Below, piece after piece: positions 10,828-22,107 of a stretch of DNA of 64,000 bases; within the stretch, counting starts at the first letter, position 1; every line of letters starts with the position of its first letter. The translations under genes and the position numbers were made by a program. The DNA lies in the NCBI RefSeq assembly GCF_038502225.1, contig NC_091307.1:27154543-27218542 (forward strand), written 5' to 3'. The notes beneath the pieces are model-generated. The model was not told the DNA's origin. It saw nothing but the letters and a program-made list of their open reading frames with translations, and made no database searches. The DNA is from Cherax quadricarinatus. Lineage: Eukaryota > Arthropoda > Malacostraca > Decapoda > Parastacidae.

Positions 10828-12576
10828 CCTAAAGACAGCTCAAAGTAAGATGAAACAGAGGTATGACAGAAGTGCAAAATTCCGCTCCTTCCATCCAGGA
10901 GACAAGGTGTTGGTGCAGGAACCTATACCTGGCCACACCTTGAAAGCTAGATTTACGGGACCTATGCAGATTGTAAGTAGATTATCTGATGTAAATTATG
11001 TGGTAGCTCCCATTGATAAGACCTCAAAAACTAAAATTTACCACATCAATCAATTAAAATCTTTTCATACACCAGATAAAGTCCCAGTAATGACTCTGTC
11101 CTCTACCTCTGAGGACGACTCTGATTCTTTGCACTTTATCTCTGAAATTAATATTAAACTTTCAAATTCTGTCCTCCTCAAGGATCCCAGCCCTTTAATG
11201 GAAGGACTATCTGAAACGCAAGCAACAAATTTAACCGAGCTTCTACAGTCATATCCTAATATTTTTTCGGATGTGCCGAAAAAATGTACGTTAGGTTATC
11301 ATGATGTAGATGTGGGAAACTCTAAACCAATTAAACTCTCCCCCTACAGAGCTAATCCTGAAAAGCAAAGATTACTTCAGCAGGAAGTAGAATTTTTGTT
11401 AAAGCATGGTTTAGTGGAGGAGTCATCTAGTCCATGGGCTTCACCGTGCTTCCTTGTGAAGAAGGCTGATGGAGGGTTTCGTATGTGTACACACTACCGT
11501 AAGGTGAATGAGGTCACAATTACAGATGCTTACCCTCTTCCTCGTCTGGATGACGTAATTGACTTTGTGGGTAAGGCTACTTTTGTGTCCAAGTTAGATC
11601 TCCTTAAAGGTTACTATCAGGTACCTTTAACGGATAAGGCGAAGGAAATCTCTGCCTTCGTAATTCCAGGAGGTCATTATCAATACACAGTTACCCCCTT
11701 CGGAATGAAAAATTCCCCCTCTTCATTCCAGAAACTTATCCATCAGGCTATTAAAGGACTTGAAGGCACGGCAGCGTACCTAGATGATATTGTTGTGGTG
11801 TCTGATACTTGGGATCAACACCTACTTAGACTTAAGGCTCTTTTTGAGACCTTTCAGAGTTCCCATTTAACAGTTAATTTATCTAAATCTTCCTTTGGCC
11901 AGGCCACTGTCGCTTTTCTAGGCCATGAAGTAGGTAGTGGTAAAGTTGCACCTAAACTTGCTAAAGTTCTTGCTATTAAAGATTATCCAGTTCCTCATGA
12001 TAGGAAATCTCTTCAACGTTTCCTAGGCATGATAGGATTTTACAGAAGATTCTGTAAGAATTTATCAGATATTGTAGCCCCTCTTACCTCTCTTACCAGT
12101 CACAAAGTTCCCTTTAATTGGACCCCAGATTGTCAAACTGCTTTTGACAAAGCAAAAAGAGTATTGTGTACTGCACCCATTCTCTTGTCTCCAGACTTCT
12201 CCAAACCTTTTTCATTACAGGTTGATGCTTGTGAGTCTGGGGTTGGGGCAGTACTATTACAAAACGAGAATGAGGAGTTGCAGCCTGCAGCATACTTTTC
12301 AGCCAAGTTCCAGCCACATCAGAGGGCTTACTCTACCATTGAAAAAGAAGCCCTCGCGCTGGTACTGGCTTTGAAGCATTTCGATGTTTAAGTAGGCCAG
12401 ACATCGCAGGTGGTCACAGTCTACAGTGATCACAATCCTCTAGTATATCTCCAAGCCATGAAGAACCACAACACAAGGCTCATGCGCTGGACGCTAAGAC
12501 TGCAACCATACTCACTCAGAATTAAATATATTGCCGACAAAGAAAATGTGGTGGCGGACTCTTTATCTAGAGTCTA
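10706..12576 (+). pseudogene. Gypsy B integrase C-terminus, RT and RNase H, one nonsense codon
   Basis: The real reading starts near 10800. It covers the integrase C-terminal part (YDRSAKFRSFHPGDKVLV, HINQLKSF), then RT with FRMCTHYRKVN (11480), SKLDLLKGYYQ (11590) and AYLDDIVVVS (11777). RNase H follows: QVDACESGVG (12220), EKEALALVLA, a TAA at 12389-12391, then YSDHNPLVYL and VADSLSRV up to the stop at 12574-12576. All four RNase H acidic residues are present if the TAA is read as a nonsense mutation. Integrase and RT share one frame here. Confidence 0.88.
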
Positions 12577-12885
12577 ATATTTTTATTTATTTAGGTTAGG
12601 ATGTTATATTATTTGTGGTAACCCCTTTTCACGCTCTTTTTTCTTATCCCCTGGTGTGGGTTTTTTTTTTTAGTGAGGGGATGCGGGCTACCGTCCGCCT
12701 GTATCTTGGACCTATGCTAGCCTGACTGACTGCTGTCTCACTCTGAGTTTAGGGTTTGGCTTTTTGTCACGAGAAAAGCTGAGCTCTATCTAAGAGTTGG
12801 ATGGTGGAGAGGAAAGGCGGTCCCATTATTTTGTGCCATGGCGGCACGGTTACCACTGGGAGGTGGCAGCCTAATCCTGAGCCTT
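12577..12885 (+). other. Gypsy B 3' untranslated region
   Basis: Lies between the pol stop and the 3' LTR. It has a T-rich run near 12660 and no envelope-like frame. Confidence 0.6.
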
Positions 12886-12898
12886 CTCGGGGTGGGGG
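12886..12898 (+). promoter_or_regulatory. Candidate polypurine tract of Gypsy B
   Basis: The G-rich CTCGGGGTGGGGG directly abuts the 3' LTR start TGTGGC, which is the expected position for plus-strand priming. Confidence 0.5.
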
Positions 12899-13324
12899 TG
12901 TGGCATGCAAAGAGTATGTAACCTTTATTCGGCGCATGTACTCACCCTCATTTACAGGCTATCTCCCCCAACCAGGGAACCAGGTTGCTAAGAGTTGATG
13001 ATGGGGCCCCATCGTTCAACTAGTGACCAGGTTCTAGCCAATAAGAAGATGGTTTTGGCAATCGCAGAGGTTATGTGGGTACCACTCTCCTGTCTGCCCT
13101 TGTCATTCCCATTCTAGAGCTGGTTGAAGCATGGTCTGCTATCTTGTGGCTTCTATTTCTGCCTTGCTTACCGTGAAGTGCACTACACTTATCACTGTAC
13201 ATAGTGTACATATTGCTGTTCTAAATTGGTGAAGGATAATATAAGTCTAAACTTTCTCTGCTGTGTTTATTTTGCTCCCATTACACCCGGGATAACAGGC
13301 CATTTGGAATCCTGGGTTGTAATA
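12899..13324 (+). repeat. Gypsy B 3' LTR
   Basis: 426 bp matching 7127-7552 with a handful of substitutions. It is followed by the target duplicate GTGGG and then by resumed LINE-A coding sequence. Confidence 0.92.
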
Positions 13325-13329
13325 GTGGG

Positions 13330-14645
13330 CTAGTGCAAAGATGAGTAGTGGGGGGGGGGGGGTTGCAGAGGGTTGGAATAGTTTTAAAAATGCAGTATTA
13401 GAATGTGGGGCAGAAGTTTGTGGTTATAGGAGGGTGGGGGCAGGAGGAAAGAGGAGTGATTGGTGGAATGATGAAGTAAAGGGTGTGATAAAAGAGAAAA
13501 AAGTAGCTTATGAGAGGTTTTTACAAAGCAGAAGTGTTATAAGAAGACCAGACTATATGGAGAGTAAAAGAAAGGTAAAGAGAGTGGTGAGAGAGTGCAA
13601 AAGGAGAGCAGATGATAGAGTGGGAGAGGCACTGTCAAGAAATTTTAATGAAAATAAGAAAAAATTTTGGAGTGAGTTAAACAAGTTAAGAAAGCCTAGG
13701 GAAAGTATGGATTTGTCAGTTAAAAACAGAGTAGGGGAGTCAGTAGATGGGGTGAGAGAGGTATTAGGTAGATGGCAAGAATATTTTGAGGAACTTTTAA
13801 ATGTTGAGGAAGAAAGGGAGGCGGCAATTTCATGCACTGGCCAGGGAGGTATACCATCTTTTAGGAGTGAAGAAGAGCAGAATGTAAGTGTGGGGGAGGT
13901 ACGTGAGGCATTACGTAGAATGAAAAGGGGTAAAGCAGCTGGAACTGATGGGATCATGACAGAAATGTTAAAAGCAAGGGGGGATATAGTGTTGGAGTGG
14001 TTGGTACTTTTGTTTAATAAATGTATGAAAGAGGGGAAGGTACCTAGGGATTGGCAGAGAGCATGTATAGTCCCTTTATATAAAGGGAAAGGGGACAAAA
14101 GAGATTGTAAAAATTATAGAGGAATAAGTTTACTGAGTATACCACGGAAAGTGTACGGTAGGGTTATAATTGAAAGAATTAGAGGTAAGACAGAATGTAG
14201 GATGGCGGATGAGCAAGGAGGTTTCAGAGTGGGTAGGGGATGTGTAGATCAAGTGTTTACATTGAAGCATATATGTGAACAGTATTTAGATAAAGGTAGG
14301 GAAGTTTTTATTGCACTTATGGATTTAAAAAAGGCATATGATAGAGTGGATAGAGGAGCAATGTGGCAGATGTTGCAAGTATATGGAATAGGTAGTAAGT
14401 TACTAAATGCTATAAAGAGTTTTTATGAGGATAGTGAGGCTCAGGTTAGGGTGTGTAGAAGAGAGGGAGACTACTTCCCAGTAAAAGTAGGTCTTATACA
14501 GGGATGTGTAATGTCACCATGGTTGTTTAATATATTTATAGATGGGGTTGTAAAAGAAGTAAATGCTAGGGTGTTCGGGGGAGGGGTCGGATTAAATTTT
14601 GGGGAATCAAATTCAAAATGGGAATTGACAGTTACTTTTTGCTGA
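13330..14645 (+). pseudogene. LINE-A reverse transcriptase, fingers and palm
   Basis: RT of the interrupted LINE-A. KAAGTDGIMTEML, NYRGISLLSIPRKVYGRV, FRVGRGCVDQ, LMDLKKAYDRVDR (first catalytic Asp) and [13 protein letters not shown] are in canonical order. The frame ends at 14645 because two bases are missing ahead of the FADD motif. The copy at 54748-55797 has [11 protein letters not shown] there, while this copy reads WELTVTFC and stops. A run of 10 G at 13352-13361 lies near the 5' side. The first ATG (13341) is not a native start. Confidence 0.88.
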
Positions 14646-15384
14646 TGATACTGTGCTTATGGGAGATTCTAAAGAAAAATTGCAAAGGTTAGTGGATGAG
14701 TTTGGGAATGTGTGTAAAGGTAGAAAGTTGAAAGTGAACATAGAAAAGAGTAAGGTGATGAGGGTATCAAATGATTTAGATAAAGAAAAATTGGATATCA
14801 AATTTGGGAGGAGAAGTATGGAAGAAGTGAATGTTTTCAGATACTTGGGAGTTGACATGTCGGCGGATGGATTTATGAAGGATGAGGTTAATCATAGAAT
14901 TGATGAAGGAAAAAAGGTGAGTGGTGCATTGAGGTATATGTGGAGTCAAAAAACGTTATCTTTGGAGGCAAAGAAGGGAATGCATGAAAGTATAGTAGTA
15001 CCAACACTCTTATATGGATGTGAAGCTTGGGTGGTAAATGCAGCAGCGAGGAGACGGTTGGAGGCAGTGGAGATGTCCTGTCTAAGGGCAATGTGTGCTG
15101 TAAATATTATGCAGAAAATTCGGATTATGGAAATTAGGAGAAGGTATGGAGTTAATAAAAGTATTAGTCAGAGGGCTGAAGAGGGGTTGTTGAGGTGGTT
15201 TGGTCATTTAGAGAGAATGGATCAAAGTAGAATGACATGGAGAGCATTTAAATCTGTAGGAGAAGGAAGGCGAGGTAGGGGTCGTCCTCAAAAAGGTTGG
15301 AAGGAAGGGGTAAGGGAGGTTTTGTGGGCGAGGGGCTTGGACTTCCAGCAGGCGTGCATGAGCGTGTTCGATAGGAGTGAATAG
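14646..15384 (+). pseudogene. LINE-A RT thumb and C-terminal domain
   Basis: This picks up in the next frame with FADDTVLMGDS (second catalytic Asp pair). It continues with [24 protein letters not shown] and the C-terminal block LLRWFGHLERM, then GRGRPQKGWKEGV, which is characteristic of RTE-type ORF2 ends. The stop is at 15382-15384. The frame is intact after the 2-base deletion. Confidence 0.88.
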
Positions 15385-15752
15385 AGACGAATGGTATTTG
15401 GGACCTGACAATCTGTTGGAGTGTGAGCAGGGTAATATTTAGTGAAGGGATTCAGGGAAACCGGTCATTTTTATATAGCCGGACTTGAGTCCTGGAAATA
15501 GGAAGTACAATGCCTGCACTTTAAAGGAGGGGTTTTGGGATATTAGCAGTTTGGAGGGATATGTTGTGTATCTTTATACGTATATGCTTCTAAACTGTTG
15601 TGTTCTAAGCACCTCTGCAAAAACAGTGATTATGTGTGTGTGAGGTGAAAGTGTTGAATGATGATGAAAGTATTTTCTTTTTGGGGATTTTCTTTCTTTT
15701 TGGGTCATCCTGCCTTGGTGGGAGACGGCCAACTTGTTGAGAGAAAAAAAAA
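15385..15752 (+). mobile_element. LINE-A 3' UTR and poly(A) tail
   Basis: About 350 bp ending in GGGAGACGGCCAACTTGTTG and an A-rich tail. The same 3' end is found alone at 16921-17205 (+), 17297-17640 (-), 52245-52445 (-) and 54520-54747 (-). It is therefore the mobilised end of the family. Confidence 0.85.
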
Positions 15753-16484
15753 AAATGTATATTAATGTAATATACGACATTTAATGAGACTTGGTGATTA
15801 TTTTTATCATTACTAATAAGACGTCTCAAGACATAAGACACTTACTGATTTTAATGTGTACCTGCATGCCAACACAGTATGTAAGTTTATTTAGGTACAG
15901 GTATACATAAGTATAATTATCAGAGTAGATATAAAATATGAAATAACTTTTAAAAACACTTGAAATTTTGGAGTTTCCAGATATAATGGAGAGACTTAGT
16001 GCTTACGGATCTCACAGAGAATGTAAACAACCCGGGTGGGGCGCGGTGACCATATTAGAAAGTCAGGTGGGGAGAGCCGTATAGCAAGTTTTGGTCATAA
16101 TTTGAAATGACCGTATTAGCGGAACGCCGTAAAGTGGGGCCCTACTGTAACTAGGTTTTTATTTTTATTTATTAACACATAGGCTGTTTCCCACCATATA
16201 CTACCAGCTATAAGTCACTGTAGGAAATTAGTCTAGGGATATACTTTCAGACTCAAATTATTGACAGAAACTTTCGATTGAAAATTTCCATGTCTTCACC
16301 TTTCATTTATGCTGATCTCAAAAATTACCTCGACACACCAAAATTTGCAGAAATAAGCATCTTCACAAAAAAATTTCACTTGTATATATCCTTTAACTCT
16401 TAATCTGATTCTGAACATTTGTTCTTCCAACCTCCTCCCTTAATCCCAAAAACAATTGCATAATGAGACTGAAAAAAATCTTAC
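15753..16484. other. Intergenic/intronic with repeat scraps
   Basis: A reverse piece of the retroposon tail (about 15875-15925) and the segment ending GGGGCCCTACTGTA at 16148. The latter looks like one terminus of a TA-targeting DNA transposon; I cannot find its partner end. No PSMD12 exon is seen. This would be intron following the 16485 exon. Confidence 0.45.
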
Positions 16485-16644
16485 CTTTTCTTTGCGTTCC
16501 ATTGAGCCAAAGGTTTCAACCTGTAGCTCCTGTAAGATGGTAGCAGCTTCTGTAATGTCTCCTTCAGCTTCCTTCATCATAGCTAGCTTGTGAGTGAGCC
16601 GTGCACGTTCAACCTCTACGTAAATCTTCCCAGCAGTGACTGCT
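16485..16644 (-). CDS. psmd12: 26S proteasome non-ATPase subunit 12 (Rpn5), third coding exon
   Basis: It encodes [18 protein letters not shown] through [17 protein letters not shown], very close to animal PSMD12. It continues the PCI-type helical repeat region of this proteasome lid subunit, which helps hold the Rpn11 deubiquitinase module on the 26S particle. A splice acceptor (TAACAG) precedes 16644, and the donor AAG/GTAAG follows 16485. The exon is 160 bp: one base completes the Arg codon split with the 21823 exon, then 53 codons. It ends in phase 0, and the next residues in orthologues (VEFILEQM) are not found to the left. Confidence 0.93.
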
Positions 16645-16920
16645 CTGTTAGTATTATTCTCACTATTACTTTTATTATCTATAACATTTTACAAATTACA
16701 ATAAAAATTCATAAGGATATGGCTGAGCCCAGTCAACAAACTATTATCTACAGATCAGAAAATGGATGAAACACACCAAAAGTATTTTATCCTATGCAAA
16801 CAAATGTGAAAAAATGAGTTGAACAAGTTCCTTTCTCCTCATACTAGCTATACACACAAGCACTCATATATAACATACAACACCACAGTGTATACAATTA
16901 AGATGAATATGAAAATTATT

Positions 16921-17205
16921 TTCATATAGTCGGACTTGAGTCCTGGAAATGGGAAGTACAATGCCTGCACTTTAAAGGAGTGGTTTGGGATATTGGCAAT
17001 TTGGAGGGATATGTTGTGTATCTTTATATGTGTATGCTTCTAAACTGTTGTGTTCTGAGCACCTCTGCAAAAACAGTGATAATGTGTGAGTGTGGTGAAA
17101 GTGTTGAATGATGATGAAAGTATTTTCTTTTTGGGGATTTTCTTTCTTTTTTGGGTCACCCTGCCTCGGTGGGAGATGGCCGACTTGTTGAAAAAAAAAA
17201 AAAAT
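16921..17205 (+). mobile_element. LINE-A 3' end, truncated copy
   Basis: Same sequence as 15465-15750, from GGACTTGAGTCCTGG to GGCCGACTTGTTG and a poly(A). It is 5'-truncated without coding sequence and lies in PSMD12 intron, antisense to the gene. It forms an inverted pair with 17297-17640. Confidence 0.85.
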
Positions 17206-17296
17206 GAAAATTATTCAACTACAAAATCTCAAATGATGTTCACCATACTCGCGTAAGCCCATGCATGGGACAGGAAAATCTAAAGATCTTTTAATT

Positions 17297-17640
17297 TTTT
17301 TTTTTTTTTTTCCAACAAGTTGGCCGTCTCCCACCGAGGCAGGGTGACCCAAAAAAAGAAAGAAAATCCCCAAAAAGAAAATACTTTCATCATCATTCAA
17401 CACTTTCACCACACTCACACATTATCACTGCTTTTGCAGAGGTGCCCAGAATACAACAGTTTAGAAGCATATACGTATAGAGATACACAACATATCCCTC
17501 CAAACTGCCAATATCCCAAACCCCTCCTTTAAAGTGCAGGCATTGTACTTCCCATTTCCAGGACTCAAGGCCGACTATATGAAAATAACCGGTTTCCCTG
17601 AATCCCTTCAATAAATATTACCCTGCTCACACTCCAAATA
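17297..17640 (-). mobile_element. LINE-A 3' end, truncated inverted copy
   Basis: Starts with the reverse-complemented poly(A) (T run at 17291-17310), then AACAAGTTGGCCGTC, and runs to the CCCTGCTCACACTCCAA block of the 3' UTR. It lies about 90 bp from the plus copy, so transcripts of PSMD12 could fold here. Confidence 0.85.
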
Positions 17641-17766
17641 TACATCTATATATAGGTACTCAAGAGGTGAATTATGGTGAACTTTTCATTAAACACGTGG
17701 CCACAAAATGTATTTACATTTTTCTCAATGGAGTTCCATGCATTTTGAAAAACCAGATACATGAAA

Positions 17767-18160
17767 AATCTCTCTCTCTATATATATCTCTCTATCTCTC
17801 TATATATCTATCTCTCTATATATCTATCTCTCTATATCTATCTCTCTATATCTATCTCTCTATATCTATCTCTCTATATCTATCTCTCTATATCTATCTC
17901 TCTATATCTATCTCTCTATATCTATCTCTCTATATCTATCTCTCTCTCTATATATCTATCTCTCTATATCTCTCTATCTCTATCTCTCTCTATCTCTATC
18001 TCTCTATCTCTATCTCTCTCTATCTCTCTCTCTCTATCTCTATCTCTATCTCTATCTCTCTATATCTCTCTCTCTATCTCTATATCTCTCTCTATCTCTC
18101 TATATATCTATCTCTCTATATATCTATCTCTCTATATCTCTCTATCTCTCTATCTCTCTA

Positions 18161-18215
<55 letters not shown>

Positions 18216-18462
18216 ATATCTCTCTATATCTCTATATCTCTCTATCTCTCTCTCTCTATCTCTATATCTCTCTCTCTCTATATCTCTCTCTCTCTATATC
18301 TCTCTCTCTATATATATCTCTCTCTCTCTCTATATCTCTCTCTCTCTCTATATCTCTCTCTCTCTCTATATCTCTCTCTCTCTATATCTCTCTCTCTCTA
18401 TATCTCTCTCTCTCTATATCTCTCTCTATATATATATATCTCTCTCTATATCTCTCTCTCAA
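17767..18462. repeat. Compound TATC/TCTC microsatellite
   Basis: About 700 bp of interspersed TATATC, TCTCTC and TATCTC units. Frames through it give meaningless Ser-Leu-Tyr-Ile polymers. It lies in PSMD12 intron. Confidence 0.95.
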
Positions 18463-18687
18463 GGTTCCAGTTAAGTTTTTTACTCTTCCTTAATTCACAT
18501 GCCCCACACACAGTTCCATAACTTGCCTATCAAAATCTTAATGCATTCCCAAATATAATGAAAAAAATTAAAACTAAATACTGTTGACCATTGATTAAGG
18601 GGATATGTTCCTGAAAAAGGTATTTAATAAAAAATTGTCTAAAATCAACTGAAGAACATATGGGAAAAATAGGGTTACATTCATTAA

Positions 18688-20790
18688 CCCTTTCAGGGTC
18701 AAAACCCCTAATCTCAAACTTGCTCTCAGGGTCGAAAAATTAGAAATTAAAAAAATTCTTATGAAATAATAGAATTTTTTTCCGAAGCTAATGAAATCAA
18801 AGTATGAAATCTGATGGAAAATTTACAGAATTACGTTCTCGCAAATTTAGCGATCTCAGTGATATTTACGCATCAGCGATTTTGCCCACTTTGCGCCCTA
18901 TTTTTTTGCCAACTGCATTGCTCCAGTCAACCAAACTCACTGCTATTTTGCTAGTATTCCTTCTATTCTATCAACTGAGTACAAGAAACCACCCATTTAC
19001 CTATTTCAACTATCCAATAAAGTGATCAGAAAATGGCAGTTTGGCCAATTTCACACAAAATTCAAAAAGTGCCAGAATAAACAATGTAGACATTCCTGGC
19101 ACTAAAAAATATTTCCTCTATTCCTTAGTCATGTCTCCAGGCCCCTCTTATATTATGCTTGCTTTCCATTTTGAATTTTTATTCACACAAAAACTGAAGA
19201 TTTACTGTTATGTAGACTACAGCATTATTATAATAATTATATAAATAATGTCAGTGCATTCCTAAATGCGTATTAGGCTAGCCAGCTGGATACAGATTGG
19301 ACAAATGGCGTCATTTGTATACCCTGGAATAATGGCAGAAATCAAACATTTATGATACTTTGAGCTCAATTTCAAGGTACTTTCAGTCAAGAAACCAATC
19401 AAAATCATCTTCATTTCTGTTATTTTTCTTCCATTCTATCAAATGAGACCAAGAAACCAAGAACACAACCATAAAAACCATATGAAAATACACCACAAAG
19501 TCACTGTTTTAACCCTTTTGGAGTTTCGGCCGTACTAGTACGGCTTACGCGCCAGGGTTTTTTATGTACTAGTACACAAATTCTAGCGCTCTCAAATCTA
19601 GCAAGAGAAAGCTGGAAGGCCTACATATGAAAGAATGGGTCTATGTGGTCAGTGTGCGCAGTATAAAAAAACATCCTGCAGCACACAGTGCGTAATGAGA
19701 AAAAAAAAACTTTGACCGTGTTTTTGGTTTAAAACAGCGACTTTGCACTGTATTTTCATATGGTATTTATGGTTGTATTCTAGTTTTCCTGGTCTTATTT
19801 TGTAGAATGGAAGACATATTACAGAAACTGAGATGATTCTGATTGGTTTCACAATGAAAAGTACCTTGAAATTGAGCTCGAAGTAGCACAAATGTTTGAT
19901 TTTTGCCAAAGTTCAAAAATAAATAAGTCATGCCACGCGTCCAATACTGGTGAATCTAATATTCTTTCACAAGTGTGCTGGTATTATTTATACAATTTCT
20001 ACACTAATACAGTAGTCTGCATAACAGTAAATCTTCTATTTTTTGTGAGAATAATAATTCAAAGTGGAAAGCAAAAGAAATGTAAGAGGGGCGTGGGGAT
20101 GTGACTAATGAACAGAGGAAATGTTATTTTAGTGCCAAGAATGTCTTTCTTGTTTATTCTGGACCCTATTTGGAAATTGGCATCTTTTGAAATTTGTGTG
20201 AAATTGGCAAAATTGCTAAATTATGACCACTTTATTGGATAGTTGAAATTGGTAAATGGGTGATTTCTTGTACTCATTCAATAGAAAAAACAAAGTTCTA
20301 GCGAAATAGTTATGATTTTTGTCGACTGTTACACTGGAATTGGCTGAAAATTGGGCTCAAAGTGGGCAAAATCGCCAATGTGTAAACATCGTCGAGACTG
20401 CTAACTTCGCGAGAGCATAATTCCGTAAGTTTTCCATCAAATTTCATACTTTTGGTGTCATTATGATCGGGAAAAAGATTCTCTATCTTTTCATAACAAA
20501 AAATAATTTTTTTTTTAAATTTTGGTGACCCTGAGAACAAGTCTCGGAGAGGGCCTGGCGACCCTCAAAGGGTTAAACCAAAAACACGGTTGCAGTTTTT
20601 TCTCATAATGCACTGTGTGCTGCAAGATTTTGTTTACATGGTGCACACTTACCACATAGACCCATTCTATCATATCTAGGCCCAAATTTACTGTTCACAG
20701 CTTATCTGAGTGAGCTGAGCTCATGGCATAGTACTACGGGACTGACAATGGCTTCAAAGCCATTGAACAACAGGACTGACACTGAAAAGA
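18688..20790. mobile_element. piggyBac-like MITE (TTAA family, copy 2), interrupted by copy 3
   Basis: Left terminus CCCTTTCAGGGTC after TTAA (18684-18687). The right terminus, complement of TCTTTTCAGTGTC, lies before TTAA (20791-20794). Internal blocks match copy 1 in order. Without the nested insert and its extra TTAA it is about 1,040 bp. No coding capacity. Confidence 0.82.
19513..20572. mobile_element. piggyBac-like MITE (TTAA family, copy 3), nested in copy 2
   Basis: The 1,060-bp insert lies between TTAA at 19509-19512 and TTAA at 20573-20576. Ends are CCCTTTTGGAGTTTCGG and the complement of CCCTTTGAGGGTCGCC. Its internal sequence runs opposite to the host copy. A short palindrome CCGTACTAGTACGG sits close to its left end. 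The host MITE reads continuously once it is removed. Confidence 0.82.
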
Positions 20791-20794
20791 TTAA

Positions 20795-21822
20795 ATAAAA
20801 GCACTATTTATCCCTATATTTCCAGTGTCATAAATAAACATCCTGGCATCATGATTAAAAAACTTCCATAATTCTTCAATCGTCAAAGTAAAAATGTCCC
20901 AGAAGATCGCTTCTTCATCAACTGTCTACTGTATCAACTTCCTTCTTCTAGCCCACATGTAGCTAACCAAAGAATTCTTCTTTTAACCATACCTTTGCAA
21001 AAATAAATCTGGTACTAATAAATCTGATAGAATTTTGTATAAATTATAACTTGAGATATGCAAAATGTTGAAGTTTTACTGGAATATTTATATCATAATC
21101 ATAAAGGAAACTACAATTACTGTAGCTATTACCTATTCACGGGGAAGTGCTCAACCACCAGGGATCATACAACACCTAGGGAATGGGAAGCAATCAAATT
21201 TGATTCAAGGAAGGGAAAGGTAGCTCCAATTCCTTGGATCAAGAGCCCTTTACTACCCTTGAACAAAGTGAAAGTACAAAATTTGGTTGAAAAGAAGATT
21301 ATAGAAGTTGAGAAAGAAACCATGAAATTAAATTATATGTATAAAAAATACAAAAAAGTTAATTTAGTAGCATGACTATGGTAGGAATTATTAAACGTAA
21401 AAAGAAGAAAAACTTAATAGTTTTCTTTTTTGTTTTGGGTCACCCTGCCTTGGTGTGAGATGGTCACGAGTAATGATAAAGGGAGAACATGGAGAACTAC
21501 ATAGTGAAATAATATGACCAAAAATATAGTAGAACATTATTAATACATTCATGAAGGGATCATATAGTGCCTGGGAAAATGGGAGACAATTAGATTCAAA
21601 CAAAGGAGAGGAAGGTCAGGTTAAATTCCAAAACTTTATAACAACACTTTAATTATGAAGTCACAAAATGAAGGTAAAATATCACGTAATGTTAATCTTT
21701 AGCAAAATATTGTCTACAGTCAAAGTTTACTCCTATTTGGCCTTTCTCTTAAAAACTGTGCTGGCAGTGTTATATAACCATAACATATAATAATGTGGTT
21801 ATTCTATACAGGTATTACAAAC
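20795..21822. other. PSMD12 intron with a decayed SINE-like repeat
   Basis: About 21135-21290 (+) resembles the CGGGGAAGCGCTAAACCC-type repeat that is clearer, reversed, at 46842-47013. A second fragment lies near 21540-21640. About 21425-21460 carries the LINE-A 3' phrase GGGTCACCCTGCCTTGG. The 105-codon frame at 21058-21375 runs through the repeat and is not a gene. Confidence 0.5.
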
Positions 21823-22040
21823 CTTAACGTATCCATTAATTTAAGTTTAGCTTCTTTATCAGGAGTCTTATCCACATAGTCACAGCACTTCTGAACCATC
21901 TTGGTGACAGCCATCTTGATCTGAGAACGCTTCTTAGTGAGTGTAACTACAGTTTCATTCAACAGATTCCATTCTCCAGCTTCAAAACAGATTTCCACAA
22001 CAGCAACAAGAACCCTGCTGGTAGAATGCGCATCAGCACC
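21823..22040 (-). CDS. psmd12: 26S proteasome non-ATPase subunit 12 (Rpn5), second coding exon
   Basis: The translation begins GADAHSTSRVLVAVVEICFE and ends KEAKLKLMDTLR, aligning without gaps to animal PSMD12 (ASDMVSTSRILV and KLRLIDTLR in human). The acceptor TTTTCCTGCAG precedes 22040, and the donor AAG/GTTTGT follows 21823. 218 bp means 72 codons plus two bases of the Arg codon, completed by the first base of the 16644 exon. This phase match is strong evidence for a functional splice structure. Confidence 0.94.
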
Positions 22041-22107
22041 CTGCAGGAAAATATTGAAAAAGTAAGTTTTTTACAAGTGTAACTAAGGTAAGTAATGTGA
22101 CTCCTAA

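Larger units (their letters stand above)
7127..13324 (+). mobile_element. Gypsy B: structurally complete LTR retrotransposon with PR-IN-RT-RH order
   Basis: The 6,198-bp element has 426-bp LTRs, a candidate primer-binding site, gag-pol and a G-rich purine tract. It is flanked by the 5-bp duplication GTGGG (7122-7126, 13325-13329) inside LINE-A. I count about 11 differences between the LTRs by eye, roughly 97% identity, so the insertion is fairly young. Protein order is gag, protease, integrase, RT, RNase H. Coding damage is light: a frame break near 8250, another near 10790 and one nonsense codon at 12389. Confidence 0.93.
4779..15752 (+). mobile_element. LINE-A: near full-length RTE/BovB-like LINE, split by two later insertions
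   Basis: Reading across 4779-5712, 6788-7126 and 13330-15752 gives 5' leader, endonuclease, RT, C-terminal domain, 3' UTR and poly(A). The interruptions are a TTAA MITE (5713-6783) and Gypsy B (7127-13324). Both can be excised in silico with their target duplications to restore continuity. The leader (4784-5159) is repeated at 22108-22495. The RTE/BovB assignment rests on the EEP endonuclease, the RT motifs and the LRWFGHLERM C-terminal block. It is moderately secure at clade level. Confidence 0.85.

Noticed and set aside
12577..12898. Envelope gene downstream of Gypsy B pol
   Set aside because: The interval is only about 320 bp with no open frame.
13553..14098. 181-codon minus frame
   Set aside because: Antisense shadow of the LINE-A RT. 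The same applies to other minus frames over 13-15.4 kb.
17667..18521. Ser-Leu-Tyr repeat frames
   Set aside because: Microsatellite translation.
21058..21375. 105-codon plus frame
   Set aside because: Runs through a decayed SINE-like repeat (CACGGGGAAGTGCTCAACC region).
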